Shown: positions 53,492 to 60,812 of the stretch, piece after piece
Position numbering within the stretch: the stretch's first letter is position 1
Layout of the letters: every line of letters starts with the position of its first letter
NCBI RefSeq assembly: GCF_019857225.1
Contig: NZ_JAFJSY010000048.1
Span: forward strand, 1-64,000
From: Streptomyces plumbidurans
GTDB taxonomy: Bacteria > Actinomycetota > Actinomycetes > Streptomycetales > Streptomycetaceae
Length of the DNA: 64,000 bases
Reading direction: 5' to 3'
Notes under the pieces: generated by a model
Told to the model about the DNA's origin: nothing
Seen by the model: the letters and a program-made list of their open reading frames with translations, nothing else
The model's database searches: none
Translations under genes and position numbers: made by a program

Positions 53492-54109
53492 TCAGAGCGG
53501 CCTCAGCACCGGCTCCTTCTGCACCGCCCCCAGCAGACGGTCGAGCGCCATCTCCACGTCTTCCTTCCAGGAGAGGGTCGTTCTCAGCTCCAGCCTCAGC
53601 CGGGGATAAGCCGGATGCGGGCGAACCGTCTTGAAGCCCACGGCGAGCAGATGATCCGCGGGCAGGACACAGGCGGGCTCTTTCCACCGCGCGTCCCCGA
53701 AGGCCTCGATGGCCTTGAAGCCCCGACGCAGCAGATCCTTGGCGACCGTCTGGACCATGACCCGCCCCAGCCCCTGGCCCTGATAGCCGGGCATGATGAA
53801 CGCGGTCATCAACTGCACCGCGTCCGGTGACACCGGGCTCGTGGGGAACGCCGTCGAGCGGGGCACATAGGCCGGAGGGGCGTAGAGCACGAAGCCCACC
53901 GGTACGTCATCGACATAGACGACGCGGCCGCAGGATCCCCAGTCCAGCAGGACCGCCGAGATCCACGCTTCCTTCTCCAGAGCCGGCGTGCCCGCCTCTA
54001 TCGCGGCCTCACCGCTGACTGGGTCCAGCTCCCAGAAGACACACGACCGGCAACGGTTGGGGAGGTCCTGAAGGTTGTCCAGCGTGAGCGGTACGAGCCG
54101 ACGCCCCAT
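53492..54109 (-). CDS. GNAT N-acetyltransferase
   Basis: A 205-residue GNAT protein. The acetyl-CoA motif is AFIMPGYQGQGLGRVMVQTV near residue 115. The N-terminus LTLDNLQDLPNRCRSCVFWE contains a C-x2-C pair, recurrent in the actinobacterial homologues beside parB (Rv3916c in M. tuberculosis). The substrate is unknown. It converges on trxA and follows parB in the same direction. Confidence 0.85.
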   Translation of the reverse strand: MGRRLVPLTLDNLQDLPNRCRSCVFWELDPVSGEAAIEAGTPALEKEAWISAVLLDWGSCGRVVYVDDVPVGFVLYAPPAYVPRSTAFPTSPVSPDAVQLMTAFIMPGYQGQGLGRVMVQTVAKDLLRRGFKAIEAFGDARWKEPACVLPADHLLAVGFKTVRPHPAYPRLRLELRTTLSWKEDVEMALDRLLGAVQKEPVLRPL

Positions 54110-54255
54110 GAAGCCTGTTCCTCGCTTCCCTCGCCCGCGACACCGCGGGCGGCTGTCAGAGCGTTTCGTTCCCTGAGAAGACTGCCGACAAAGCCGCCGA
54201 CTGCGCCCAACCCCAGGCCCGCGCTCACCAGTCCGGTGCGGCTCATCGTTCGCAT
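53998..54255 (-). CDS. possible small membrane protein overlapping the GNAT start
   Basis: An 85-codon frame from the ATG at 54255, which has GGGAGG at good spacing. It begins MRTMSRTGLVSAGLGLGAVG, a hydrophobic Gly-rich helix, followed by GGFVGSLLRERNALTAARG. The last 37 codons overlap the GNAT gene in another frame. It may be a real small protein translated ahead of GNAT, but the long overlap and lack of a known family keep confidence low. Confidence 0.35.
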   Translation of the reverse strand: MRTMSRTGLVSAGLGLGAVGGFVGSLLRERNALTAARGVAGEGSEEQASWGVGSYRSRWTTFRTSPTVAGRVSSGSWTQSAVRPR

Positions 54256-54354
54256 GGCCCCTGCCTCCCTCTCAGAGGTACTGCCAGGTGGATGCGCCAT
54301 ACCCGATCGCATCGTATCCATCCAGCGATTCCATCGATACCGCCTGAAAGCAAA

Positions 54355-54395
54355 GAGCGGGCCGTGTTCCGGTACACACCGGACACGGCCCGCTC
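54355..54395 (-). terminator. terminator of the parAB transcript
   Basis: An 18-bp stem with one bulged base (GAGCGGGCCGTG arm), 4-base loop, then CTCTTTGCTTT on the minus strand, 42 bases after parB. Confidence 0.88.
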
Positions 54396-54436
54396 CACCG
54401 GCCGACTGGGCAGAACAGCCCCGCCGGCCACAGCCT

Positions 54437-55537
54437 CTAGTCCTCGGTCTCCTCGGACTCGCCGTCCAGAAGGCTCTTCTGCAGCACCGGTCCCTCGCCG
54501 GGAGCGAGGCTGCCGAGGATCCGCTCAAGGTCCTCCATGGAAGCGAACTCGACGGTGATCTTGCCCTTCTTCTGCCCCAGATCGACCTTCACCCGCGTCT
54601 CGAAACGGTCCGAGAGACGGGTCGCGAGGTCGGACAGCGCCGGGGAGACCCGGGCACCGGCCCGCGGACCCTTGGAGCGCTGAGTCGTCTGCGGTCGCGA
54701 ACCCATCAGGGTCACGATCTCCTCGACGGCCCGCACCGACAGCCCCTCGGCGACAATTCGGTGGGCCAGCCTGTCCTGCTCCTCCGAGTCGTCGACGGAG
54801 AGCAGCGCCCTCGCATGGCCGGCGGAGAGGACCCCTGCGGCCACCCGCCGTTGGACCGAGGGCGAGAGCTTCAGCAGACGCAGGGTGTTGGAGACCTGCG
54901 GACGCGAGCGGCCGATGCGGTCGGCCAGCTGGTCGTGTGTGCAGTTGAAGTCCTTCAGCAGCTGGTCGTAGGCCGCGGCCTCTTCCAGCGGGTTCAGCTG
55001 CGCCCGGTGCAGGTTCTCCAGAAGGGCATCCAGGAGAAGCTTCTCGTCATCGGTGGCCCGGACGATCGCCGGGATCGCCTCCAGTCCGGCCTCGCGGCAG
55101 GCCCGCCAGCGCCGCTCGCCCATGATGAGCTCATAGCGGGCGGGACCCAACTGCCGCACCACGACCGGCTGGAGAAGACCGACCTCCTGGATGGAGGTGA
55201 CCAGTTCCTGCAGCGCGTCCTCGTCGAAGACCTCACGGGGCTGGCGCGGGTTCGGCGTGATGGAGTCGAGGGGGATCTCCGCGAAGTGGGCGCCCATGGG
55301 AGCTGCGGGCGCGTCCGCGGGGTCGCCGAAGTACGAATCCTCGGTTTCACGTGAAACAGGCGGCAGCGTGGCCACCTTCGCCGCGGCCACCCCGCGTTCG
55401 TTCGTCAGCACCGGGACCGCCGACGGGGACGCAGACGAAGCGCCTCCCATCGCAGCCGGGGGCGGCGTCTTCTCTGTCGGTGCAGCAGGGATCAGTGCGC
55501 CGAGACCACGGCCCAACCCCCTCCGTCGCTCGCTCAC
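54437..55537 (-). CDS. parB: chromosome partitioning protein ParB
   Basis: A 366-residue ParB. N-terminal RRGLGRGLGALIPAAP contacts ParA. The CTP-binding domain has ITPNPRQPREVFDEDALQEL and GERRWRACREAGLEAIPAIV. The HTH DQLADRIGRSRPQVSNTLRL recognises parS. ParB loads and spreads from parS, compacting the origin region before sporulation septation. The GTG start overlaps the parA stop by 4 bases. A perfect parS lies within its own coding sequence (55344-55357). Confidence 0.97.
   Translation of the reverse strand: MSERRRGLGRGLGALIPAAPTEKTPPPAAMGGASSASPSAVPVLTNERGVAAAKVATLPPVSRETEDSYFGDPADAPAAPMGAHFAEIPLDSITPNPRQPREVFDEDALQELVTSIQEVGLLQPVVVRQLGPARYELIMGERRWRACREAGLEAIPAIVRATDDEKLLLDALLENLHRAQLNPLEEAAAYDQLLKDFNCTHDQLADRIGRSRPQVSNTLRLLKLSPSVQRRVAAGVLSAGHARALLSVDDSEEQDRLAHRIVAEGLSVRAVEEIVTLMGSRPQTTQRSKGPRAGARVSPALSDLATRLSDRFETRVKVDLGQKKGKITVEFASMEDLERILGSLAPGEGPVLQKSLLDGESEETED
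55344..55357. other. parS site inside parB
   Basis: Perfect GTTTCACGTGAAAC, read in frame as V-S-R-E-T. Confidence 0.95.
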
Positions 55538-56607
55538 TGCATTCCCTCCACCATGCTCGGGTCGCTCTGGGCGCCGATGTGGGCATGCGGCGCCTCGTAG
55601 CTCACGCCGACACCCTTCAACGCGATTTCTCGTGCCGCCTCAAGATAGGACAGCGCACCGCTCGAACCCGGATCGTAGGTCAGCACCGTCTGGCCATAGC
55701 TCGGCGCCTCGGAGATACGGACCGAGCGCGGGATGCTCGTCCGCAGCACCTCTTCACCGAAGTGGCTGCGCACCTCGTCCGCGACCTGGGAGGCGAGACG
55801 CGTCCGGCCGTCGTACATGGTGAGCAGGATCGTCGATACGTGCAGCGTGGGGTTGAGGTGCCCCCGCACCAGATCGACGTTCCGCAGCAGCTGCCCCAGG
55901 CCCTCCAGTGCGTAGTACTCGCACTGGATCGGGATGAGGACCTCCGCGCCTGCCACCAACGCGTTGACCGTCAGCAGGCCGAGCGAGGGAGGGCAGTCGA
56001 TCAGGATGTAGTCCAGGGGTTGCTCGTAGGCCTGGATGGCCCGCTGCAGCCTGCTCTCGCGCGCCACCAGGGACACCAGCTCGATCTCCGCACCGGCGAG
56101 ATCGATCGTGGCGGGGGCGCAGAAGAGACCCTCGACATCCGGCACCGGCTGGACGACTTCCGCGAGCGGTTTGCTCTCGACCAGAACGTCGTAGATGGAC
56201 GGGACTTCGGCGTGATGGTCGATCCCCAGCGCGGTGGATGCGTTGCCCTGTGGGTCGAGGTCGATCACCAGGACTCGGCCGCCGTGCAGGGCAAGGGAGG
56301 CAGCAAGGTTGACGGTCGTCGTCGTCTTGCCGACGCCGCCCTTCTGGTTGGCGACCACCATGACGCGTGTGTGCTCGGGCCGTGGCAGGCCCTCGCCGGC
56401 TCGTCCCAGAGCCTCCACCGCCAGTTGGGCAGCACGACCGATCGGAGTGTCGTCCATCGGGGGCGGTGTTTCACGTGAAACATCCTCCCCGATCGACTCG
56501 GTACGGGGACCGGGGACCGGATCGGTCATCGGTCCCGCGATGTTGGCGTCGGACCGCAAGGATTCACTCTCCTCGACTTCAGGCTCGCAATGAACAGAGC
56601 CTCCCAT
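55534..56607 (-). CDS. parA: chromosome partitioning ATPase ParA
   Basis: A 357-residue ParA from the ATG at 56607. The frame is open to 56814 but begins within parS without a ribosome site; even 56607 has a weak site, so 56529 or 56457 remain possible. The deviant Walker A is ANQKGGVGKTTTTVNLAASL near residue 85, with VLIDLDPQGNASTALG and LIDCPPSLGLLTVNAL downstream. ParA positions the origin at the hyphal tip and organises segregation. A parS lies in the early coding region (V-S-R-E-T). It is followed by parB with overlapping codons. Confidence 0.95.
   Translation of the reverse strand: MGGSVHCEPEVEESESLRSDANIAGPMTDPVPGPRTESIGEDVSRETPPPMDDTPIGRAAQLAVEALGRAGEGLPRPEHTRVMVVANQKGGVGKTTTTVNLAASLALHGGRVLVIDLDPQGNASTALGIDHHAEVPSIYDVLVESKPLAEVVQPVPDVEGLFCAPATIDLAGAEIELVSLVARESRLQRAIQAYEQPLDYILIDCPPSLGLLTVNALVAGAEVLIPIQCEYYALEGLGQLLRNVDLVRGHLNPTLHVSTILLTMYDGRTRLASQVADEVRSHFGEEVLRTSIPRSVRISEAPSYGQTVLTYDPGSSGALSYLEAAREIALKGVGVSYEAPHAHIGAQSDPSMVEGMQ
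56468..56481. other. parS site inside parA
   Basis: Perfect GTTTCACGTGAAAC, read in frame as V-S-R-E-T near the N-terminus. Confidence 0.95.
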
Positions 56608-56798
56608 GTCTTCGGGGTCGTGAACCAGTGAGGCCTGTTGTTCTGTGGAGAAATCCACCTCTGTGGAAATCTTCGTACCCCTCGCGGGGGGTCGAGCGGT
56701 GTGGGTGGGTGCCTCTTCGAGGGAGCCGAGAGGCTTGCGGTCGCGGGGTTCGGCCGCGGCGCGGCCGCGACTGATGATGCCGTGCAACAGTGAGCGAC

Positions 56799-56812
56799 GT
56801 TTCACGTGAAAC
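56799..56812. other. parS site upstream of parA
   Basis: Perfect GTTTCACGTGAAAC in the parA leader; creates a spurious upstream F-H-V-K start. Confidence 0.95.
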
Positions 56813-56905
56813 ACGATGCACAGCAGCGGAGGCCGAACTGTCGCGACACTCCGGCGTGTGTAGGTTTGGCAGCTTGTGTGGAGTACGTCTCGTCGTCAGA
56901 CGGCG

Positions 56906-57622
56906 TCAACGGCGACGGCGAGTCCGCCCCGTACGAGCGGCCTTGGCCTTCTTCGCAGCGAAGCGCACACCGCCGGGGCTCTCCCCGACCTCGACCCGCA
57001 CCACCGTGGACAGAGGATCCACTACTCCCTCACCCACATGCAGGATGGATGTCTCCACCGCACCGAGCTTGCTCAGCGCCGTGGCCGCGCTCTTGAGCTC
57101 TTCCTCAGCCGTGTCCCCCTTGAGGGCGAGCATCTCTCCGTAGGGCCGCAGGAGAGGAATGCCCCATGCGGCCAATCGGTCCAGGGGCGCCACGGCCCGT
57201 GCCGTCACCACATGGACGGGCGGGACCTTGCCCATGACCTCCTCGGCCCGGCCGCGCACGACCGTCACATGGTCCAGGCCCAGCAGTTCCACGACCTCGG
57301 TGAGGAAGTTCGTCCGCCGCAGCAATGGCTCCAGCAGCGTGATCTTCAGGTCCTCCCGGACGAGCGCCAGAGGGATGCCCGGCAGCCCGGCGCCCGAACC
57401 GACGTCGCACACGGTCACCCCTTCGGGTACGACCTCGGACAGCACCGCGCAGTTCAGCATGTGCCGCTCCCACAGACGGGGAACCTCACGCGGGCCGATC
57501 AGCCCACGCTGGACACCCGCCTCAGCGAGCAGCTCCGCATAGCGGACGGCGTCCGCGTAGCGATCACCGAACACCTCACGCGCCTGCTCGGGCGCAGGGG
57601 GGAGTTCCGCTGCCTCCGTCAC
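56906..57622 (-). CDS. rsmG: 16S rRNA (guanine527-N7)-methyltransferase
   Basis: A 238-residue RsmG (GidB). SAM-binding GVTVCDVGSGAGLPGIPLAL is near residue 70 and the family segment is LLEPLLRRTNFLTEVVELLG. It methylates G527 of 16S rRNA; loss gives low-level streptomycin resistance and overproduction of antibiotics in Streptomyces. The C-terminus is Lys/Arg-rich. GTG start. It lies between jag and parA in the standard order. Confidence 0.96.
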   Translation of the reverse strand: MTEAAELPPAPEQAREVFGDRYADAVRYAELLAEAGVQRGLIGPREVPRLWERHMLNCAVLSEVVPEGVTVCDVGSGAGLPGIPLALVREDLKITLLEPLLRRTNFLTEVVELLGLDHVTVVRGRAEEVMGKVPPVHVVTARAVAPLDRLAAWGIPLLRPYGEMLALKGDTAEEELKSAATALSKLGAVETSILHVGEGVVDPLSTVVRVEVGESPGGVRFAAKKAKAARTGRTRRRR

Positions 57623-57690
57623 GGGGACCGTCCTTCCGTACCGCTTCGGCGCATCGCGCCGACCAACAGAACTATCAGGCTGACAAAGTT

Positions 57691-57719
57691 CGGCCCCGTC
57701 TGCGCAACAGACGGGGCCG
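57691..57719 (-). terminator. hairpin between jag and rsmG
   Basis: A perfect 12-bp stem (CGGCCCCGTCTG with its complement), loop CGCAA. Confidence 0.8.
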
Positions 57720-57736
57720 GGGAACCTACGAACCGG

Positions 57737-58249
57737 TCAGGCGGGCAGCACGACGACGAAGCGCTGCGGCTCCTCGCCCTCGGACTCGCTGCGCAGACCA
57801 GCGGCCTTGACCGCGTCGTGCACGACCTTGCGCTCGAAGGGCGTCATCGGCTTCATCTTCACGGGCTCGCCCGTGTTCTTGACCTCCGCGGCGGCCTTGG
57901 CGCCCAGCTCGGAGAGCTCGGCACGCTTCCTGGCCCGGAAGCCCGCGATGTCCAGCATCAGCCGGCTGCGGTCGCCGGTCTCCCGGTTCACCGCCAGTCG
58001 CGTGAGCTCCTGGAGAGCCTCCAGCACCTCACCGTCACGGCCGACCAGCTTCTGCAGGTCTCGGCTGTTCGCGTCGCTGATGATCGACACAGCGGCGCGG
58101 TCGGCCTCGACGTCCATGTCGATGTCGCCGTCGAGATCGGCGATGTCCAGCAGACCCTCGAGGTAGTCCGCCGCGATCTCGCCCTCCTGCTCCAGGCGGG
58201 TCAGGGTGTCTGCACCCTCGGCAGCAGCGGAGGTGGTGCCTTCCGTCAC
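57737..58249 (-). CDS. jag: Jag/KhpB-like R3H RNA-binding protein
   Basis: A 170-residue protein with a KH domain (about residues 35-105, including VSIISDANSRDLQKLVGRDG) and an R3H domain at the end (FERKVVHDAVKAAGLRSESE). The N-terminal Jag domain of firmicute proteins is absent, as in other actinobacteria. It probably binds RNA and may influence cell-wall genes. It sits between yidC and rsmG in the conserved origin cluster. Confidence 0.92.
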   Translation of the reverse strand: MTEGTTSAAAEGADTLTRLEQEGEIAADYLEGLLDIADLDGDIDMDVEADRAAVSIISDANSRDLQKLVGRDGEVLEALQELTRLAVNRETGDRSRLMLDIAGFRARKRAELSELGAKAAAEVKNTGEPVKMKPMTPFERKVVHDAVKAAGLRSESEGEEPQRFVVVLPA

Positions 58250-58264
58250 GGGATGGGCTCCTTC

Positions 58265-59551
58265 TTACTTCTTGGACGGGGACTTGGGGCGCTGCGGGCC
58301 CTTGCGCTGCCCGGACTGGGCCTTGCTGCGGGTGCCGCTGCCGGGCTGCTTCGGCTGAGCCTTCTTGGCGGCGGAGGCCGGCTTGGCGTCCTCGGGCTCG
58401 TCGGACTTGCTCAGCGACGTGGGCGACCCGGAGTCGGCCGGCTTCGTGGCCCCGGACTGACGCTGCGACTTCGACTGGCGCTTGGGCTGCTGACGCCTGG
58501 GGGCGGCGGTGCCGGCGCCGGTCGTGGGCGTACCGTCCTCGGTCTGGGCAGCGGCGGCGTTCTCGCTCCTCACCACGTTGCCGTCGGTCTGGGCAGCGAG
58601 GCCCGCCTTGTTCAGAGCGTTGATGAACTTGCGCTCGAACTCGTTGCGGTCACGGCCCTTGGCGACGATCGCCTTGATGATCGTGCGCTCGCTGCGCCGG
58701 CGGGTCTTGCCGTGGTGCGTGACGTGCTTGGTGAGGCGCTCCAGGTAGGCGGCCTGAGCCTTGGAACCCGGGGTCGGGTTGTTGTGGATGACGTACATCT
58801 GCTGGCCCATGGTCCACACGTTGGTGGTCAGCCAGTAGACGAGGACACCGACCGGGAAGTTGATGCCGAAGACGGCGAACATGACCGGGAAGACGTACAT
58901 CAGCATCTTCTGCTGCTGCATGAACGGCGTCTTCACCGTGGTGTCGACGTTCTTCGTCATCAGCTGACGCTGCGTGTAGAACTGCGACGCCGACATCAGG
59001 ACGATCATGATGGCGGTGACGACGCGGACATCGGTGAGCGTGGCGCCCAGCTGGGCGACCTTGTCCGAGCTGTCCGTGAACTTCGCGGCGAGCGGGGCAC
59101 CGAAGATGTGTGCCTTACGGGCGCTGGCGAGCAGCTGATCGTCGATGACGCCGATCGTCTTGCCCGTCGCGATGCCGTTCAGCACGTGATAGAGGGCGAA
59201 GAAGAACGGCGACTGCGCCAGGATGGGAAGGCACGAGGAGAGCGGGTTGGTACCCGTCTCCTTGTACAGCTTCATCATCTCTTCGGACTGGCGCTGCTTG
59301 TCGCTCTTGTAGCGCTCCTGGATCTTCTTCATCTCGGGCTGCAGCGTCTGCATCGCCCGGGTCGACTTGATCTGCTTCACGAACAGCGGGATCAAGCAGA
59401 TACGAATCAGAATCACCAGGGACACGATGGACAGGCCCCAGGCCCAGCCCGTGTCGGGACCGAAGATCTTCCCGTACATCGAGTGGAACTGGACGATGAC
59501 CCATGAGACGGGTGTCGTGATGAAGCTGAAGAGGCTGGCAATCGTGTCCAC
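58265..59551 (-). CDS. yidC: membrane protein insertase YidC
   Basis: A 428-residue Oxa1/YidC insertase. Core helices surround the hydrophilic groove, with LVILIRICLIPLFVKQIKSTRAM holding the conserved arginine and NPLSSCLPILAQSPFFFALY. The final 130 residues are a basic cytoplasmic tail rich in Lys, Gln, Ser and Pro that may touch the ribosome. The GTG start lies one base after the yidD stop, so the two are translationally coupled. It inserts membrane proteins alone or with SecYEG. Confidence 0.96.
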   Translation of the reverse strand: MDTIASLFSFITTPVSWVIVQFHSMYGKIFGPDTGWAWGLSIVSLVILIRICLIPLFVKQIKSTRAMQTLQPEMKKIQERYKSDKQRQSEEMMKLYKETGTNPLSSCLPILAQSPFFFALYHVLNGIATGKTIGVIDDQLLASARKAHIFGAPLAAKFTDSSDKVAQLGATLTDVRVVTAIMIVLMSASQFYTQRQLMTKNVDTTVKTPFMQQQKMLMYVFPVMFAVFGINFPVGVLVYWLTTNVWTMGQQMYVIHNNPTPGSKAQAAYLERLTKHVTHHGKTRRRSERTIIKAIVAKGRDRNEFERKFINALNKAGLAAQTDGNVVRSENAAAAQTEDGTPTTGAGTAAPRRQQPKRQSKSQRQSGATKPADSGSPTSLSKSDEPEDAKPASAAKKAQPKQPGSGTRSKAQSGQRKGPQRPKSPSKK

Positions 59552-59554
59552 TAA

Positions 59555-59908
59555 TCATGCTCCTTGGACATGGGACGAGGTCTCTGCGGCCGGGCTCGAA
59601 GGAACGCTTCCCTCGGTGGCCGAATCGGCGGCGGAGGACCCGCCCTTGCGTGCGTGCCACGAGTTGCGCAGCATTTCGTGCCATCGCGGGCGCTTGCGCG
59701 GCGGGACATGATCCACGCCGCCCAGCGACCACGGATTGCATCGGAGGATGCGCCAGGCCGTGAGCGCCGTGCCCTTGACCGCGCCGTGCCGGTCGATGGC
59801 CGTATAGCCGTAGTGGGAACACGACGGGTAGTACTTGCACACCGGCCCCAGGAGTGGACTGATCGTCCACTGGTACAGCTTGATCAGAGCCAGCAGCGGG
59901 TACTTCAT
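59555..59908 (-). CDS. yidD: membrane protein insertion efficiency factor YidD
   Basis: A 117-residue protein with the signature CKYYPSCSHYGYTAIDRHGA and TAWRILRCNPWSLGGVDHVP. The family is a small amphipathic protein that assists YidC. The C-terminal 35 residues are Ala/Ser-rich. ATG overlaps the rnpA stop (ATGA), typical coupling. Confidence 0.95.
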   Translation of the reverse strand: MKYPLLALIKLYQWTISPLLGPVCKYYPSCSHYGYTAIDRHGAVKGTALTAWRILRCNPWSLGGVDHVPPRKRPRWHEMLRNSWHARKGGSSAADSATEGSVPSSPAAETSSHVQGA

Positions 59909-60276
59909 CGCGCGCCCCCTCCCAGCAGCCGCTCGATGGCGGCATCCAGGTCTTGGGCCAGTTGTGCATGGTCGGCGTCACCCGCACCGGGCAGCGCTCG
60001 TACGACTACCAGGCTACCGGGGGGCAACAGAGCTACTCGGTCCCGCATCAGATGACGCAACCTTCGCTTGACCTTGTTGCGTACGACCGCGCCGCCCACG
60101 GCTTTGCTCACGACGAAACCCGCACGCGTCGGGGAGGCGCTCTCCCCAGGCGCATGCGGGTCCGTGGCACCGCTACGAAGGTGGACGACGAGGGTCGGGC
60201 GACCTGCCCGACGCCCGCGTCGTACCGCGGTCGCGAAGTCCTCGCGCCGCCTCAGCCGGTTCTCGGTGGGCAGCAC
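59905..60276 (-). CDS. rnpA: ribonuclease P protein component
   Basis: A 123-residue RNase P protein with MLPTENRLRRREDFATAVRR at the N-terminus and the RNA-binding RNR motif VVRNKVKRRLRHLMRDRV. It supports the catalytic RNA that trims the 5' ends of tRNA precursors. It is directly downstream of rpmH (21-base gap) and overlaps yidD. Confidence 0.95.
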   Translation of the reverse strand: MLPTENRLRRREDFATAVRRGRRAGRPTLVVHLRSGATDPHAPGESASPTRAGFVVSKAVGGAVVRNKVKRRLRHLMRDRVALLPPGSLVVVRALPGAGDADHAQLAQDLDAAIERLLGGGAR

Positions 60277-60297
60277 GACGGCATGACCTGACCGGGA

Positions 60298-60435
60298 TCA
60301 GGCGGACAGGCTGGCGCGGCCCTTGGCACGACGGTTCGCCAGAATCGCGCGCCCGGCACGGGTACGCATCCGCAGGCGGAAGCCGTGGGTCTTGGCACGA
60401 CGACGGTTGTTCGGCTGGAAGGTGCGCTTGCTCAC
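60298..60435 (-). CDS. rpmH: 50S ribosomal protein L34
   Basis: A 45-residue bL34 from the GTG at 60435: SKRTFQPNNRRRAKTHGFRL through RMRTRAGRAILANRRAKGR. First gene of the leftward rpmH-rnpA-yidD-yidC cluster, divergent from dnaA. Confidence 0.97.
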   Translation of the reverse strand: MSKRTFQPNNRRRAKTHGFRLRMRTRAGRAILANRRAKGRASLSA

Positions 60436-60812
60436 TCGGGGGCTCCAGAAGTCAAATCGGTGGTTGCGAATGCCGTGCTGGCTGTCACCGTGCGCCCACG
60501 AGTAGCTCGCAGTTACGCCCGAGTGCACCGCTTCCCGATCACCTGACGCGATCTGTGCCCTTCGGAGGCAGGCGGCAGCAGCCATCGACAACTCGACCTG
60601 GTTACGGTACGCGGGGCTACGCCATCCGGTCAAACCAGTGGTCACTGAGAGACACTATCCACAGGCTGGGGACAACAACTTGAACCGCACCCGTCGCCCT
60701 GACTACCGTGGCTGAACTCCGATTCGTTCCCCTCTACCTGCTCCACCCCATTTGAATCCCGACTCGTCCCAGAACCACACGTTCGTGGGACCCCCGTGAG
60801 AGAGCGTGCCCT
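60436..60812. promoter_or_regulatory. rpmH/dnaA divergent promoter region with two DnaA boxes
   Basis: A 377-base gap. CTATCCACA (60655-60663) and, on the other strand, TGGGGACAA (60667-60675) are one-mismatch DnaA boxes facing each other about 140 bases before dnaA, fitting autoregulation by DnaA as described in Streptomyces. Promoters must lie on both sides; I cannot place them exactly. Confidence 0.7.

Noticed and set aside
53427..53634. Small frames beginning with M-F-H-V-K at several parS sites (for example here, 21973 and 56814)
   Set aside because: The start arises because parS in one frame reads as FHVK after a chance ATG or GTG; no ribosome sites and no family similarity.
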